Part shown: one piece after another, positions 39,657 through 49,524 of the stretch | Numbering within the stretch: the first letter of the stretch is position 1 | Layout of the letters: each line of letters starts with the position of its first letter | NCBI RefSeq assembly: GCF_900753045.1 | Contig: NZ_CAADXO010000030.1 | Span: 1 to 64,000 of the forward strand | Direction: 5' to 3' | Origin: an uncultured Phascolarctobacterium sp. | GTDB lineage: Bacteria > Bacillota > Negativicutes > Acidaminococcales > Acidaminococcaceae | DNA: 64,000 bases | Made by a program: the position numbers and the translations under genes | Notes under the pieces: generated by a model | What the model was told of the DNA's origin: nothing | Seen by the model: only the letters and a program-made list of their open reading frames with translations | Databases searched by the model: none

Positions 39657-41027
39657 TCAGCTCCTTGTGAGCAGGGTAACGCACTCCACATGGCTCGTCA
39701 TCGGGAACATATCCACCGGCTGCGCCACAATCGTCTTATACCCATGCTGCTCCATAAACGCCAAATCACGTGCCAAGGACGCAGGGTTGCAGGACACATA
39801 GACAACGCGCTCAGGCTGTACCTTGGCAATCGCAGCCAGCACCTTCTGCTCGCAGCCCGCACGCGGAGGATCCACCACCACAACGTCCGGACACACGCCG
39901 CCGGCCAGCAGCTTCGGCAGCTCTACCGCAGCATCACCGCAGATAAATTCCGCATTAGCACATTTATTCTCTTCAGCATTTTTCTTGGCGTTTTCAATCG
40001 CAGGTGCCACAATCTCAATACCGTAAACCTGTTTGGCGTGACGCGCAAGATACAACGAAATCGTACCTGTACCGCAGTAAACGTCCACCACTGTTTCCTT
40101 GCCGCTCAGCGCCGCAAACTCCAACGCCTTGTTATACAGCTTTTCTGCCTGCTCGCTGTTCACCTGGAAGAAGGCCTGCGCGGAAATATGGAAGCTCAGG
40201 CTGCCCAGGCTGTCCTTAATCGATTCCGGTCCGTAAAGCACACGAGTTTTGCTGCCCATGACCACGTTCGTCTGTTTTTTGTTGATGTTCTGCACCACGC
40301 TCACAAGTCCTGGAACATGGCGTTTCAGCCATTCAATGAGCACGCCGCGGTGCGGAATGTCATAGCCGGAGGTAATGATAACCGCCATCACCTCGCCGCT
40401 GTGTACGCCAACACGTCCCATAATATGGCGCACGAGTCCCTTGCCTGTCTTTTCGTCATAAGCGCTGATGTTATAATGCTGCATCCAGGTACGCACCGTT
40501 TTCATAATCGCATTGTTCGCCTCTTTGGAAATCATGCAGGCATCCGTATCTACAACGCTGTGCGTTGCCGTCGCATAACAGCCTATATGCAGCACGCCTT
40601 CAGCGTCCGCTGCCGCTGGGAACTGCATCTTATTGCGGTAGCTCCACGGCTCCACCGCCCCCAACACCGGCAATGCCTTTAAGTCCAGATGTCCGATTCT
40701 GGTAAGCGCATCCTGCACCTGCTGACGCTTGCATTCCAGCTGTCCCTTGTAGCTCAAATGCTGCAGCTGACAGCCACCGCATTCCTTGTACACCGGGCAC
40801 GCAGGCTCCACACGCTCGGCAGATGCCTTGACAATCTCTTCCAAGGCACCGATGGCATAGCTTTTCTTCACCAGCGTAATTGTTACGCGCACCTCTTCCT
40901 CCGGCAGCGCACTTTTGACAAAGACTGTAAAGCCTTCGTACTTGCCAACGCCTTCACCGCTGCTGCCGAGACCGTTGACAGTTAACGTAATATTATCTCC
41001 CTGTTTTACAGGAATTATCTGCTTCAT
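39657..41027 (-). CDS. rlmD: 23S rRNA (uracil1939-C5)-methyltransferase RlmD/RumA family
   Basis: SAM-dependent m5U methyltransferase, 456 residues. An N-terminal TRAM domain (about 8-65) is followed by the [4Fe-4S]-type cysteines CPVYKECGGCQLQH, then the methyltransferase domain with VDVYCGTGTISLYLA, VVDPPRAGCEQ and the catalytic VYVSCNPASLARD. RlmD and RlmCD paralogues are alike in Firmicutes, so the exact uridine target is uncertain. A TATAAT with extended -10 (TGATATAAT, core 41071-41076) is a likely promoter. Confidence 0.9.
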   Translation of the reverse strand: MKQIIPVKQGDNITLTVNGLGSSGEGVGKYEGFTVFVKSALPEEEVRVTITLVKKSYAIGALEEIVKASAERVEPACPVYKECGGCQLQHLSYKGQLECKRQQVQDALTRIGHLDLKALPVLGAVEPWSYRNKMQFPAAADAEGVLHIGCYATATHSVVDTDACMISKEANNAIMKTVRTWMQHYNISAYDEKTGKGLVRHIMGRVGVHSGEVMAVIITSGYDIPHRGVLIEWLKRHVPGLVSVVQNINKKQTNVVMGSKTRVLYGPESIKDSLGSLSFHISAQAFFQVNSEQAEKLYNKALEFAALSGKETVVDVYCGTGTISLYLARHAKQVYGIEIVAPAIENAKKNAEENKCANAEFICGDAAVELPKLLAGGVCPDVVVVDPPRAGCEQKVLAAIAKVQPERVVYVSCNPASLARDLAFMEQHGYKTIVAQPVDMFPMTSHVECVTLLTRS

Positions 41028-41308
41028 ATATTTCCACCTGACCTTTTCGATTTTATTGTATATATATCTAATTATATCACAAAAACAGCCTGCAAAGAAA
41101 CAGCAGCATGCTAAGATAATGCTTTACATCAATTCAGCAACTTACATAACACTAAAATATCACTTTGCATTTTTTCTGTGATTGTGAGAAGTGTGCAACA
41201 TTTTCCGTTAAACTATATACTTTGCATACAACATAAGCTATAATTAAGTTAGGGACATTGAGTTTCCGGGTCTATAAAGGTTTTATTTTGCGAAAGGAGC
41301 GATGCACA

Positions 41309-41689
41309 ATGGCAGTAAAATTTTTGAAATGCAGTATTTGCGGTAATATCGTCGGCCTGATTCACGACGGCGGCGGTGAGCTTGTCTGCTGCGGTAAGCC
41401 CATGCAGGAGCTTGTTGCCAACACCGAGGACGCAGCGCAGGAAAAACATGTACCGGTTATTACCGTTAACGGCAACACAGTGCGTGTAGCTGTAGGCAGC
41501 GTAGAGCATCCCATGATTGAAAAGCACTACATCCAATGGATTTATCTGCAGACAACCCACGGCGGACAGCGCTATATCTTAAAGCCGGGTGACAAGCCGG
41601 AGGCTGTTTTCGCTCTTGCTGAAGGTGCAGCTCCGCTCGCCGCTTATGCTTATTGCAATCTGCACGGATTGTGGGCGGCAAAGCTGTAA
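41309..41689 (+). CDS. dfx: Desulfoferrodoxin (superoxide reductase)
   Basis: A 126-residue class I-type superoxide reductase that reduces superoxide to peroxide in anaerobes. The N-terminal desulforedoxin domain has CSICGN and a CC pair (ELVCCGKPM), binding one Fe. The C-terminal SOR domain has the His/Cys centre residues in EHPMIEKHYIQW and CNLHG. ATG 41309 has AAAGGAG nine bases upstream; an in-frame ATG at 41258 is weaker. TATAAT at 41239-41244 may be its -10. Confidence 0.92.
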   Translation: MAVKFLKCSICGNIVGLIHDGGGELVCCGKPMQELVANTEDAAQEKHVPVITVNGNTVRVAVGSVEHPMIEKHYIQWIYLQTTHGGQRYILKPGDKPEAVFALAEGAAPLAAYAYCNLHGLWAAKL

Positions 41690-41727
41690 CAGCTGACGCC
41701 TTATATTCATAAAACACTTCTTTTCTC

Positions 41728-41775
41728 AGTATCGGAGTCCCGACTGATAACGGTCAGGGGCTCCGATACTTTTTT
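41728..41775 (+). terminator. Terminator of the desulfoferrodoxin gene
   Basis: AGTATCGGAG / CTCCGATACT plus inner pairs, then TTTTTT on the plus strand. Confidence 0.85.
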
Positions 41776-41797
41776 ATTGCCTGAAAGCTAAAAATAA

Positions 41798-41843
41798 AAC
41801 CGGCCTCCGACAGCTATATGTAATAGCATATCCGAGACCGGTT
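41798..41843 (-). terminator. Terminator of the glyQ-glyS unit
   Basis: AACCGGCCTCCGA pairs with TCCGAGACCGGTT (two weak positions), followed by TTTTAT on the minus strand. Confidence 0.65.
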
Positions 41844-41916
41844 AAATTACAAAAACAATCACGCGAGGCTTATGGTCTTAAGCCCCAAAGGCTGTTCAAA
41901 AAGCACAGCGGGAGAA

Positions 41917-42135
41917 TTATTTTTCTACCCACAGGCCTTTTTCGTCTTTTTTGTAGCCGGCAAATTCGATTGCCAGCGCAGCCATAACCTTGGTTGCGTC
42001 CTTAATCTGTACGTTCAGCTCTTCTGCGCGGATGAAATCATCGTGGCACATTTCGCTGGGGTTTTTGCCGGTGAGCAAAACGTATTCGTTCTGCATTTCT
42101 ACAAGTGCTTTTGCTTCTGCATTAAATTGTTCCAT
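41917..42135 (-). CDS. Small protein of unknown function downstream of glyS
   Basis: A 72-residue helical, charged protein (MEQFNAEAKALVEMQNEYVLL..., ending KGLWVEK) with a GGAG-type site. It follows glyS by 24 bases and precedes the terminator, so it belongs to the glyQS transcript. I do not recognise the family. No membrane segment is seen. It lies in the last position of a T-box operon, which would make it glycine-responsive. Confidence 0.65.
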   Translation of the reverse strand: MEQFNAEAKALVEMQNEYVLLTGKNPSEMCHDDFIRAEELNVQIKDATKVMAALAIEFAGYKKDEKGLWVEK

Positions 42136-42159
42136 TAGACTAAATCTCCTTAGCTTTTA

Positions 42160-44331
42160 TTATTGTACGATAACGCTCAGGTCACCTACAGCATGGGTAA
42201 TATCCTTAACTGCTGCCAAAAGTGCCAGACGGTTGTTCTTCACGCGAACGTCCTCGTCCATAACCATAACGTCTTCGAAGAATTTGTTGATCGGGTCAAC
42301 CAGCTTAACTGCTTCAGCCAGAACTGCAGCATAGTCATACTTGGTTGCTGCAACCAGCACTTCCTTGCTGGCTGCCATAGCAGCATTGTGCAGAGCACCT
42401 TCGGCTTCAACTGCGAAGAGCTGCGGGTTGATAGCGGATTCCTCTTCAATCTTCTTGCACAGGTTAGCAACACGGGTTGCAGCCTGAATCAGTGCCGGAG
42501 CTTCTGCGGAAGCAACGAAGCTGTTCAGAGCCTTAGCACGGGCAACGAGATCGGTGAAGTCGTCGTTCATCTGGTCAGCCAGAACTGCGTCAACTACGTC
42601 ATAACGGATGCCCTGATCCATCAGCATGTTGCGCAGGCGCTGTTTCATGAACTCAGCAATCTGCGGTACGAGCTTTTTGGTGTCCTCTGCCGGAATGTTC
42701 AGCAGGTACAGAGCGCCGGCGATAACCTTGTACAGGGATACATGGTAGTTGCCGTCCAGCAGAATGTTGATAATGCCCAGAGCCTGACGGCGCAGTGCAT
42801 ACGGATCCTGAGAGCCGGTCGGAGCCAGACCGCGGCTGAAGGTAGCGCAGATGTTGTCCAGTTTGTCGGCAATACCGGTCAGACGGCCGATATCGGTAGT
42901 CGGCAGCTCGTCACCGGCAAAGCGCGGCAGATAATGCTCGTAAATGCCCAGTGCAACCTCGGGAGCTTCACCGTCGAGCTTAGCATATTCGCGGCCCATA
43001 ACGCCCTGCAGCTCAGTGAATTCGATAACCATGCCGGTTACCAGGTCGCATTTACACAGCAGTGCAGTGCGCTCCAGCTTTTCTTTATCAACCTTGGCAT
43101 TGATAGCCATAGCTAGCATATCAACAGCCTGTACCAGACGTTTGCTCTTATCATTCATATTGCCCAGGCCTTCCTGGAAGGAAACGGTTTTGAGTTTTTC
43201 CAGACGGTCAGCCAGAGTTTGTTTTCTGTCTTCGTTGAAGAAGAATTCAGCGTCGCTCAGACGTGCACGCAGTACGCGCTCGTTACCGTGAGCAACAATT
43301 TCCAGATGCTCCTTGCCGCCGTTGCGTACGGTGATGAACTTGTTCAGCAGAGAGCCGTCCTCTGCCAGTACCGGGAAATAACGCTGATGCTCGCGCATCG
43401 GGGTGATGATGCATTCCTTCGGCAGTGCGAGGAATTTCTCTTCGAATTTGCCGCACAAAGCAGTCGGCCATTCTACCAGATAGTTTACTTCCTCCAGCAG
43501 GTCTTCATTGATTTCTGCATGACCGCCTTCGGCAATTGCCAGGTCAGTAACCTGTTGACGAATCAGCTCACGGCGAGCGTCCTGGTCAACCATTACATAG
43601 TTGTCATACATAACCTTTTCATAGGAATCAGCATCAGGGATTTCTACAGCGCCGATGGTGCCTATAGCAGCAGAAGCTACAGCGTTCTTAGCCTTACTCT
43701 TTACGGTGTCGAACAAAGCCTTGGCAGCATCGCCGATGGACTCATGAGCTTTAGCGTTATCCAGTGCGGAAGGACGCAGGAAGCGGTGACCGCGGCTGAA
43801 TTTGCCGGATTTTACGCCGGTAATTTCAACAGGGATAACTTCATCGCCGAACAGTGCAACCAGCCAACGAATCGGACGGACGAATTTGAATTCATGATCT
43901 GCCCAACGCATGTTTTTCGGGAAGTTCAGGCTGGTGAGGATATCAGTCAGCAGGCCCGGCAGCAAATCCTTAACCGGTTGGCCTGCCAGATGCTTAACAG
44001 CATATACATAATCATCGCGAACAACGAGCTCTTTTACGTCAACGCCTTGGCCGCGAGCAAAGCCGATAGCTGCTTTGGAAGGAGCGCCGCTTACGAAAGC
44101 GATTTTTGCGGAAGGACCTTTAGCCTCAACAGTGCTGTCCTCCTGAGCCTCGGCAACGCCGCTGGCAATGAAGGTCATACGGCGGGGAGTGCCATAGGTT
44201 TTAACTGCTTCGAAGGGAATACGCAGCTCAGTCATTTTCTTTTCTGCCAAATCCTTTAATTGTGCCAGAATGGCAGGCATAAATTTCGCAGGAATCTCTT
44301 CTGTACCGATTTCAAAAAGTAATTTTTCCAT
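42160..44331 (-). CDS. glyS: Glycyl-tRNA synthetase beta subunit
   Basis: A 723-residue beta subunit of the bacterial alpha2beta2 GlyRS. It starts LLFEIGTEEIPAKFMPAI, the family signature, and contains SLRALP-type helical segments and GRDPYALRR-like QDPYALRRQALGI. It supplies tRNA binding and, by family knowledge, an HD-type domain. It overlaps glyQ by one base (TAATG). Confidence 0.96.
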   Translation of the reverse strand: MEKLLFEIGTEEIPAKFMPAILAQLKDLAEKKMTELRIPFEAVKTYGTPRRMTFIASGVAEAQEDSTVEAKGPSAKIAFVSGAPSKAAIGFARGQGVDVKELVVRDDYVYAVKHLAGQPVKDLLPGLLTDILTSLNFPKNMRWADHEFKFVRPIRWLVALFGDEVIPVEITGVKSGKFSRGHRFLRPSALDNAKAHESIGDAAKALFDTVKSKAKNAVASAAIGTIGAVEIPDADSYEKVMYDNYVMVDQDARRELIRQQVTDLAIAEGGHAEINEDLLEEVNYLVEWPTALCGKFEEKFLALPKECIITPMREHQRYFPVLAEDGSLLNKFITVRNGGKEHLEIVAHGNERVLRARLSDAEFFFNEDRKQTLADRLEKLKTVSFQEGLGNMNDKSKRLVQAVDMLAMAINAKVDKEKLERTALLCKCDLVTGMVIEFTELQGVMGREYAKLDGEAPEVALGIYEHYLPRFAGDELPTTDIGRLTGIADKLDNICATFSRGLAPTGSQDPYALRRQALGIINILLDGNYHVSLYKVIAGALYLLNIPAEDTKKLVPQIAEFMKQRLRNMLMDQGIRYDVVDAVLADQMNDDFTDLVARAKALNSFVASAEAPALIQAATRVANLCKKIEEESAINPQLFAVEAEGALHNAAMAASKEVLVAATKYDYAAVLAEAVKLVDPINKFFEDVMVMDEDVRVKNNRLALLAAVKDITHAVGDLSVIVQ

Positions 44332-45212
44332 TATTTATTCTCCCCTTTCTTGAGCAGCGGGAAGCCCATTTCTTCACGTTGTGCTACATAAGCCTTTGCA
44401 CACAGGCGGGCCATCGCACGTACACGGCCGATGTAGGCAGTACGTTCACTTACGCTGATTGCTCCGCGGGAATCCAGCAGGTTGAATGCATGGGAGCATT
44501 TCAGAACGTAATCATAAGCAGGACGGATATAACCAAGCTCGATAACGCGCTTAGCTTCTGCTTCATATTTGTCAAACAGGTCAAACAGCAGCGCGGTGTC
44601 TGCTACCTGGAAGTTGTAGAAGGATTGCTCTACCTCGTTGGTATGGAAAACATCACCGTAGGTGATGTCGCCAACCCATTGGATATCGAATACGTTTTCT
44701 ACGCCCTGGATGTACATAGCCAGACGCTCCAGACCGTACGTGATTTCAACGGTAACAGGCTTAACGTCGATGCTGCCTACCTGTTGGAAGTAGGTGAACT
44801 GGGTGATTTCCATACCATCCAGCCAAACCTCCCAGCCCAGGCCCCAAGCGCCCAAAGTCGGAGATTCCCAGTTATCTTCTACAAAGCGGATATCATGCTC
44901 CTCCTGATGAATGCCGAGCTCAGCCAGGCTCTGCAGGTACAGCTCCTGAATGTTTTCCGGAGAGGGCTTTACGATAACCTGGAACTGATGATGCTGGAAC
45001 AGACGGTTCGGGTTATCACCGTAACGGCCGTCTGCCGGACGGCGGGAAGGCTCTACGTAAGCCACACGCCAGGGCTCAGGTCCGAGTACGCGTAAAAAGG
45101 TAGACGGGTTCATTGTGCCTGCGCCTTTTTCGATGTCATAGGGCTGTGCCATAATGCAGTTTTGGCCTGCCCAGAATTTTTGCAGCTTCAAAATAATTGT
45201 CTGAAAATCCAT
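44331..45212 (-). CDS. glyQ: Glycyl-tRNA synthetase alpha subunit
   Basis: A 293-residue class II catalytic alpha subunit. Motifs: [25 protein letters not shown] at the N-terminus (motif-2 region of the alpha chain), [16 protein letters not shown] and [13 protein letters not shown] (motif 3). It is the first gene of the T-box-controlled glyQ-glyS-72-residue unit. Confidence 0.97.
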   Translation of the reverse strand: MDFQTIILKLQKFWAGQNCIMAQPYDIEKGAGTMNPSTFLRVLGPEPWRVAYVEPSRRPADGRYGDNPNRLFQHHQFQVIVKPSPENIQELYLQSLAELGIHQEEHDIRFVEDNWESPTLGAWGLGWEVWLDGMEITQFTYFQQVGSIDVKPVTVEITYGLERLAMYIQGVENVFDIQWVGDITYGDVFHTNEVEQSFYNFQVADTALLFDLFDKYEAEAKRVIELGYIRPAYDYVLKCSHAFNLLDSRGAISVSERTAYIGRVRAMARLCAKAYVAQREEMGFPLLKKGENK

Positions 45213-45264
45213 GTTTTACCTCCTATATTTGTTACAAAGACGGCAATGGCAGCAGCTTTGTCCG

Positions 45265-45480
45265 AAAAAACAAAAAAGCACCCGCGTCCCCGTAACTTAA
45301 ATGTTACAGGGACGGAGTGCATACAGCTCAAACTCCGCGGTTCCACCCTGCTTGACTGCAATAACTGCAGCCCGCCTCAATCAATATACTATTACAGCTC
45401 CAAAGCGCCTTCATCTGCCTTTGCCGCCTTGCACTGTCACGGCTCGCTGAGTTTGCAGATTACTACTCTTCTTCTTAGCT
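45265..45480 (-). ncRNA. T-box leader (glycine) controlling glyQS
   Basis: The conserved T-box GGGTGGAACCGCGG lies at 45335-45348. A long terminator hairpin follows (45278-45320, arms GCACTCCGTCCCTGTAAC / GTTACGGGGACGCGGGTGC, U-tract 45265-45277). Stem I spans about 45390-45480 with AGTAGTAAT. A candidate glycine specifier GGC lies at 45407-45409. Uncharged tRNA-Gly should stabilise the antiterminator and allow transcription. Confidence 0.92.
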
Positions 45481-45488
45481 TAACTGTT

Positions 45489-45517
45489 AGTATATAAAAT
45501 GCTGCGCTATTTGTCAA
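45489..45517 (-). promoter_or_regulatory. Promoter of the glyQS T-box transcript
   Basis: TTGACA (45512-45517), 17-base spacer, TATACT (45489-45494) on the minus strand. Confidence 0.75.
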
Positions 45518-45586
45518 GAGCGGTAAGTAATTTTGTAAATACCACTCACAAAAATGTATCGTTACTATTAGCTTTCACCATAACAA

Positions 45587-45616
45587 AATGCCCCCACGCG
45601 AACGCGCAGAGGCATT
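45587..45616 (-). terminator. Terminator after rbsB
   Basis: AATGCCTCTGCGCG / CGCGTGGGGGCATT on the minus strand with TTGT following; about 40 bases past rbsB. Confidence 0.7.
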
Positions 45617-45656
45617 ATTGCTTCAAGTTGTCAGGTTAATATAAATTAAGCGGCTA

Positions 45657-46571
45657 TTATTTCTTTTCGATGAGCTTCAGCGGAGCAGAAATCTTAGCTT
45701 CTACTTTTTCGCCTTTAGCAGCCTTAACAGCTACTTCCAGACCTTGCTGGCCCATGATTTCCGGCTGTTGAGCGATAGTAGCGCTCATAGCGCCGCTTTC
45801 TACAGCCTTTACGCCGTCAGCAGTGCCGTCAAAGCCAACGATGAAGATTTGCTTGCCAGCACTCTTAGCAGCTTCGATTGCACCCAAAGCCATTTCGTCG
45901 TTCTGAGCGAAAATAGCTTTGATGTCCGGGTTAGCCTGCAGCATGTTTTCTGCTACAGTCAGGCCCTTGCTGCGGTCAAATTCAGCAGTCTGTTTAGCAA
46001 CAACGGTCAGCTTGCTGTCAGCCAGCTTGTGGAAGCCTTCGCCGCGTTCACGGGAAGCGCTGGCACCGGGGATACCCTCCAGCTCAGCAACCTTAACCTT
46101 TTCGCCCAGCTTTTTGATAATGTAATCAGCAGCCATTTCGCCGCCTTTTACGTTATCGGAAGCAACCAGGCATGCTACATCACCCTGGTTAGCACTGCGG
46201 TCGAGGCAGATAACAGGGATGTTAGCCTTGTTGGCAGCCTTTACGGATGTAGAAATTGCATCAGAGTCAACAGGGTTAACCAGCAGAACGCTGATGTTTT
46301 GCTGCAGCAGGTCAGCAATATCATTAGCCTGCTTTGCAGGATCGTTCTGAGCGTCAACAACCTTTACAGTTACGCCCAGCTCCTTAGCCTTAGCTTCTAC
46401 GCCTTTAGCCAGGGAAACGAAGAACGGATTGTTTTGAGTGGATACGGAGAAGCCAACGGTGATTTTCTTATCGTTGCCTTTTGCAGCATCCTTCTTGTCG
46501 CTGCCGCCGCAGCCGACAATCATCATAGCCATTGCTACAATGCAGGTTAATACCAATAAAATTTTTTTCAT
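45657..46571 (-). CDS. rbsB: Ribose ABC transporter substrate-binding lipoprotein RbsB
   Basis: A 304-residue D-ribose-binding protein. A lipoprotein signal ends MIVGC. Motifs: VGFSVSTQNNPFF, VKVVDAQNDPAKQANDIADLL, NPVDSDAI, EGIPGASASRERGEGF, FAQNDEMALGAIEA and GFDGTADGV, all RbsB-type. It is the last gene of rbsKDACB with a 106-base gap to rbsC that holds a structured hairpin. Confidence 0.94.
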   Translation of the reverse strand: MKKILLVLTCIVAMAMMIVGCGGSDKKDAAKGNDKKITVGFSVSTQNNPFFVSLAKGVEAKAKELGVTVKVVDAQNDPAKQANDIADLLQQNISVLLVNPVDSDAISTSVKAANKANIPVICLDRSANQGDVACLVASDNVKGGEMAADYIIKKLGEKVKVAELEGIPGASASRERGEGFHKLADSKLTVVAKQTAEFDRSKGLTVAENMLQANPDIKAIFAQNDEMALGAIEAAKSAGKQIFIVGFDGTADGVKAVESGAMSATIAQQPEIMGQQGLEVAVKAAKGEKVEAKISAPLKLIEKK

Positions 46572-46604
46572 GTGAGAAAATACCTCCCGGAATTAGAAAT
46601 TACT

Positions 46605-46672
46605 ATGCGGACAAAAACTTGAATTAAGCAGACTGCGGCTGAAAAGCACTGGATGGTGCTTTACGTCCGCAT
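46605..46672 (-). promoter_or_regulatory. Nested hairpin between rbsC and rbsB
   Basis: The outer arms ATGCGGAC (46605-46612) and GTCCGCAT (46665-46672) enclose an inner hairpin AAAGCAC (46643-46649) / GTGCTTT (46656-46662). It could set separate expression or stability of the rbsB segment. Confidence 0.5.
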
Positions 46673-46677
46673 CACGC

Positions 46678-47607
46678 TTAGTTTTTCTTTCTGTCCATCA
46701 GCACAGCCAGCAAAATTACAATACCTTTGACAACTTGTTGGTAAAAGCTGGATACGTTTAAGATATTCAGACCATTGTTCAGAGTGCCGATAATCAGCGC
46801 ACCGATAATGGTACCGAAGATGCGGCCCTTACCGCCGGAAAGACTGGTGCCGCCCAATACTACAGCTGCGATAGCATCCAGCTCATAGCCGGTACCGGCA
46901 GTAGGCTGAGCACTGTTCAGACGGCTGGTAAGAATAGCGCCTGCCATACCGCAAAGGAAACCAGTTACGGTATAAGCAAATATTTTAATGCGGTTGATTT
47001 TGATACCTGCAATGAAGGAAACCTTCTCATTACCGCCGACAGCATAGGTTTTGCGTCCCAGCGGAGTTTTGTGCAGGATGAACCACAAAATGAAAAACAT
47101 AATCAACATCATAATGGCAGGAACCGGCAGACCGGCAACATACCCCTGGCCGAATTCAAGGAAGCGGTCATCCTCAGACAGGCTGCTGATAGGGTTGCCG
47201 TTGGTATATACCAAAGTCAGGCCACGGAAAATGGTCATGGTCGCCAGGGTTGCGATAAAGGGCGCCACCTTGCCGTAGGTAATTACCAGGCCGTTGACAC
47301 TGCCCAGTGCAGCACCGATGAGGCAGGCCAGCACGATACCGAATACAGGATCCATACCGCCCTTGATAAAGCTGCCCATGAGTGCGCTGGAAAGCGCCAG
47401 AATACTGCCGACGGACAAATCAATACCGCCGGTTAAGATAACAAAGGTCATGCCAAAGGAAATTAAGGCATTGATAGAAACCTGACGCAGCAGGTTTTTC
47501 AAGTTGCTGGGATCGATAAAGCTGCTGTTAAGGCAGGAAATGACCACAAACAACACAATAAGTCCGATTATGGAACCGGATTTTTTCAAGATTGCTTTTA
47601 CATCCAT
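46678..47607 (-). CDS. rbsC: Ribose ABC transporter permease RbsC
   Basis: A 309-residue multi-pass permease, typically 8-10 helices. RbsC signatures: NILRQVSIN-type (NLLRQVSINALISFGMTFVILTGGIDLSVGSILAL), AVGGNEKVSFIAGIKI and AVVLGGTSLSGGKGRI. It follows rbsA closely (5 bases). Confidence 0.95.
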   Translation of the reverse strand: MDVKAILKKSGSIIGLIVLFVVISCLNSSFIDPSNLKNLLRQVSINALISFGMTFVILTGGIDLSVGSILALSSALMGSFIKGGMDPVFGIVLACLIGAALGSVNGLVITYGKVAPFIATLATMTIFRGLTLVYTNGNPISSLSEDDRFLEFGQGYVAGLPVPAIMMLIMFFILWFILHKTPLGRKTYAVGGNEKVSFIAGIKINRIKIFAYTVTGFLCGMAGAILTSRLNSAQPTAGTGYELDAIAAVVLGGTSLSGGKGRIFGTIIGALIIGTLNNGLNILNVSSFYQQVVKGIVILLAVLMDRKKN

Positions 47608-47612
47608 TATTT

Positions 47613-49094
47613 TTATTGCCCTCCCGTTGCAAGTGTCATAATTTTTTCCTGGTCTGCTTCATCGTGCAGCAGCTCGCCGGCAATGCGGCCTTCGTGAACG
47701 ACGACGATGCGGTCGCTCATGCCCAATACCTCCGGCAGCTCCGAAGAAACCATAATAATCGAAACGCCACTTGCAGTAAGCTCGTTCATCAGCTCATATA
47801 TATCGCGTTTTGCACCTACGTCGATACCACGGGTAGGCTCATCCATAATAATGACCTCCGGGTGCCTGCCAACCCATTTGGCAATAACCACCTTCTGCTG
47901 GTTACCGCCGGACAACGCACCGGCCTCAAGGTCCAGGCTGCTGGTCTTTACGCCCAGCTTTTTTGCCATTTTATCGGCAAAATTATTAAGAACATTAAAA
48001 TTGATGACACCGCTTTTGGCAAAGCTGTCAACACTCGGCAGAGCAATGTTGCGCAAAATGGAGAAGTCCAGAATCAGGCCCTCTGTTTTGCGGTTTTCGG
48101 TTACGAAGCCCAATCCTGCCTTAATAGCATCCTCAGGCTTGGTAATCTTCAAAGGCTCGCCCTTGAAAACCAGCTCGCCGCCTGCATGAGGATCAACGCC
48201 GAAAACGGCGCGCATGATTTCGGTACGGCCGCTGCCCATAAGGCCGGCAAAACCCAAAATCTCGCCCTTGCGCAGATTAAAGTTAATATCATGGAAAACT
48301 CCCGGCTGTTCAAAGTGCTTAACCTCCAGCAGCACCTCGCCCGGCTTATTGCGGCGGTCGGGATAAAATTCCGTAATGGAGCGTCCTACCATATCGCGGA
48401 CAATCTGCTCCATACTGTATTCCTTAACAGGCTTGGTTGCAACGGATACGCCGTCACGCATAACGGTAATCGTGTCGCAGTTCTGTGTAACCTCTTCCAT
48501 ACGGTGCGAAATATACACCATTGCTACACCGCGTTTTTTCAGAGAGCGCATAACCTCAAAGAGCTTTTCTGTTTCTCTTTCGGTCAGCGCCGCCGTAGGC
48601 TCGTCCATAATAACAACCTTGGCATCCAGCAGAAGGTTACGGACGATTTCCGTCATCTGCTGCTGTCCTACCGAGCATTCGCCGGCTTCCATATCCAGTG
48701 GCAGCTCAATTTCAATTTCACGGCATTTCTGCTCTGCCATAGCACGCATAGCCTTAAAATCCAGGATACCCATGCCGTTGGTTACGCTGTGCATCAAAAA
48801 CAGGTTTTCCAGAATGCTCAGGTTCGGCCAGATATTCAGCTCCTGATGGATGAAGGCGATGCCGTAAGCTTCTGCCTCCAGAGGATTTTTGAAGCTGATT
48901 TCCTTGCCGTCGACAAAAATCTGTCCCTTATCCTGCTTGTGAATACCCGTCAGGATATTCATCAGTGTTGATTTGCCGGCACCGTTTTCACCCATCAGAG
49001 CGTGTACCTCACCGCTTTTAAGCTTTAGGTCAACACCCTTTAGCACCTCATTAGAACCAAAGGCCTTATGGATATTTCTTAATTCAATCTCCAT
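47613..49094 (-). CDS. rbsA: Ribose ABC transporter ATP-binding protein RbsA
   Basis: A 493-residue tandem ATPase. The first domain has GENGAGKSTLMNILTG (Walker A), CSVGQQQMTEIVR (signature) and VVIMDEPTAAL (Walker B). The second domain has GLMGSGRTEIMRA (degenerate Walker A), GALSGGNQQKVVIAKW and VIIMDEPTRGIDVG. Energises ribose import. Confidence 0.95.
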   Translation of the reverse strand: MEIELRNIHKAFGSNEVLKGVDLKLKSGEVHALMGENGAGKSTLMNILTGIHKQDKGQIFVDGKEISFKNPLEAEAYGIAFIHQELNIWPNLSILENLFLMHSVTNGMGILDFKAMRAMAEQKCREIEIELPLDMEAGECSVGQQQMTEIVRNLLLDAKVVIMDEPTAALTERETEKLFEVMRSLKKRGVAMVYISHRMEEVTQNCDTITVMRDGVSVATKPVKEYSMEQIVRDMVGRSITEFYPDRRNKPGEVLLEVKHFEQPGVFHDINFNLRKGEILGFAGLMGSGRTEIMRAVFGVDPHAGGELVFKGEPLKITKPEDAIKAGLGFVTENRKTEGLILDFSILRNIALPSVDSFAKSGVINFNVLNNFADKMAKKLGVKTSSLDLEAGALSGGNQQKVVIAKWVGRHPEVIIMDEPTRGIDVGAKRDIYELMNELTASGVSIIMVSSELPEVLGMSDRIVVVHEGRIAGELLHDEADQEKIMTLATGGQ

Positions 49095-49125
49095 ACTTTT
49101 CCTTATTCCTACCTTACGCTAATTT

Positions 49126-49524
49126 TTAAAAGAAAACATTGCTGTGCAGAATCACATTGGCAAAAGGAGTAATTTCGCCGGTGCGGATAATGCATTTTGC
49201 ATGCTTGGTTGCCTCCTTGAAGGCTTCGTGGTCTGCATCGATAATCCACTGCTCTTCAGTGAAAAGCTGCTTCATAGCGCTGTAGACAGCAGGATTTCTG
49301 CCTTCCATTTCCGCTGCAATTTCTACCTTTTCGATAACCATATTCTTGGCTACTTCTTCAACAACCTCCAGGAAGGAAGGAGTTCCCGGCTTCAGAGCCA
49401 GGTCGATTTTCTGCACGCCTGCAGGCACAGGCAGACCGCAGTCACCGATAACGATAGTGTCGGTGTGACCCAAATCAGCCAACACCTTCGCAATAGAGCT
49501 GTTTAACATTCCACCCTTTTGCAT
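49126..49524 (-). CDS. rbsD: D-ribose pyranase RbsD
   Basis: Converts beta-D-ribopyranose to the furanose form before ribokinase. The 132-residue protein has the family N-terminus LNSSIAKVLADLGHTDTIVIGDCGLPVP with the catalytic His, and C-terminal RTGEITPFANVIL. The M1 start shares one base with the rbsK stop and aligns with the family start; an internal ATG five codons later is an alternative. Confidence 0.94.
   Translation of the reverse strand: MQKGGMLNSSIAKVLADLGHTDTIVIGDCGLPVPAGVQKIDLALKPGTPSFLEVVEEVAKNMVIEKVEIAAEMEGRNPAVYSAMKQLFTEEQWIIDADHEAFKEATKHAKCIIRTGEITPFANVILHSNVFF

Noticed and set aside
41200..41260. PerR-type operator upstream of desulfoferrodoxin
   Set aside because: AT-rich with TATAAT-like strings but no convincing palindromic PerR box.
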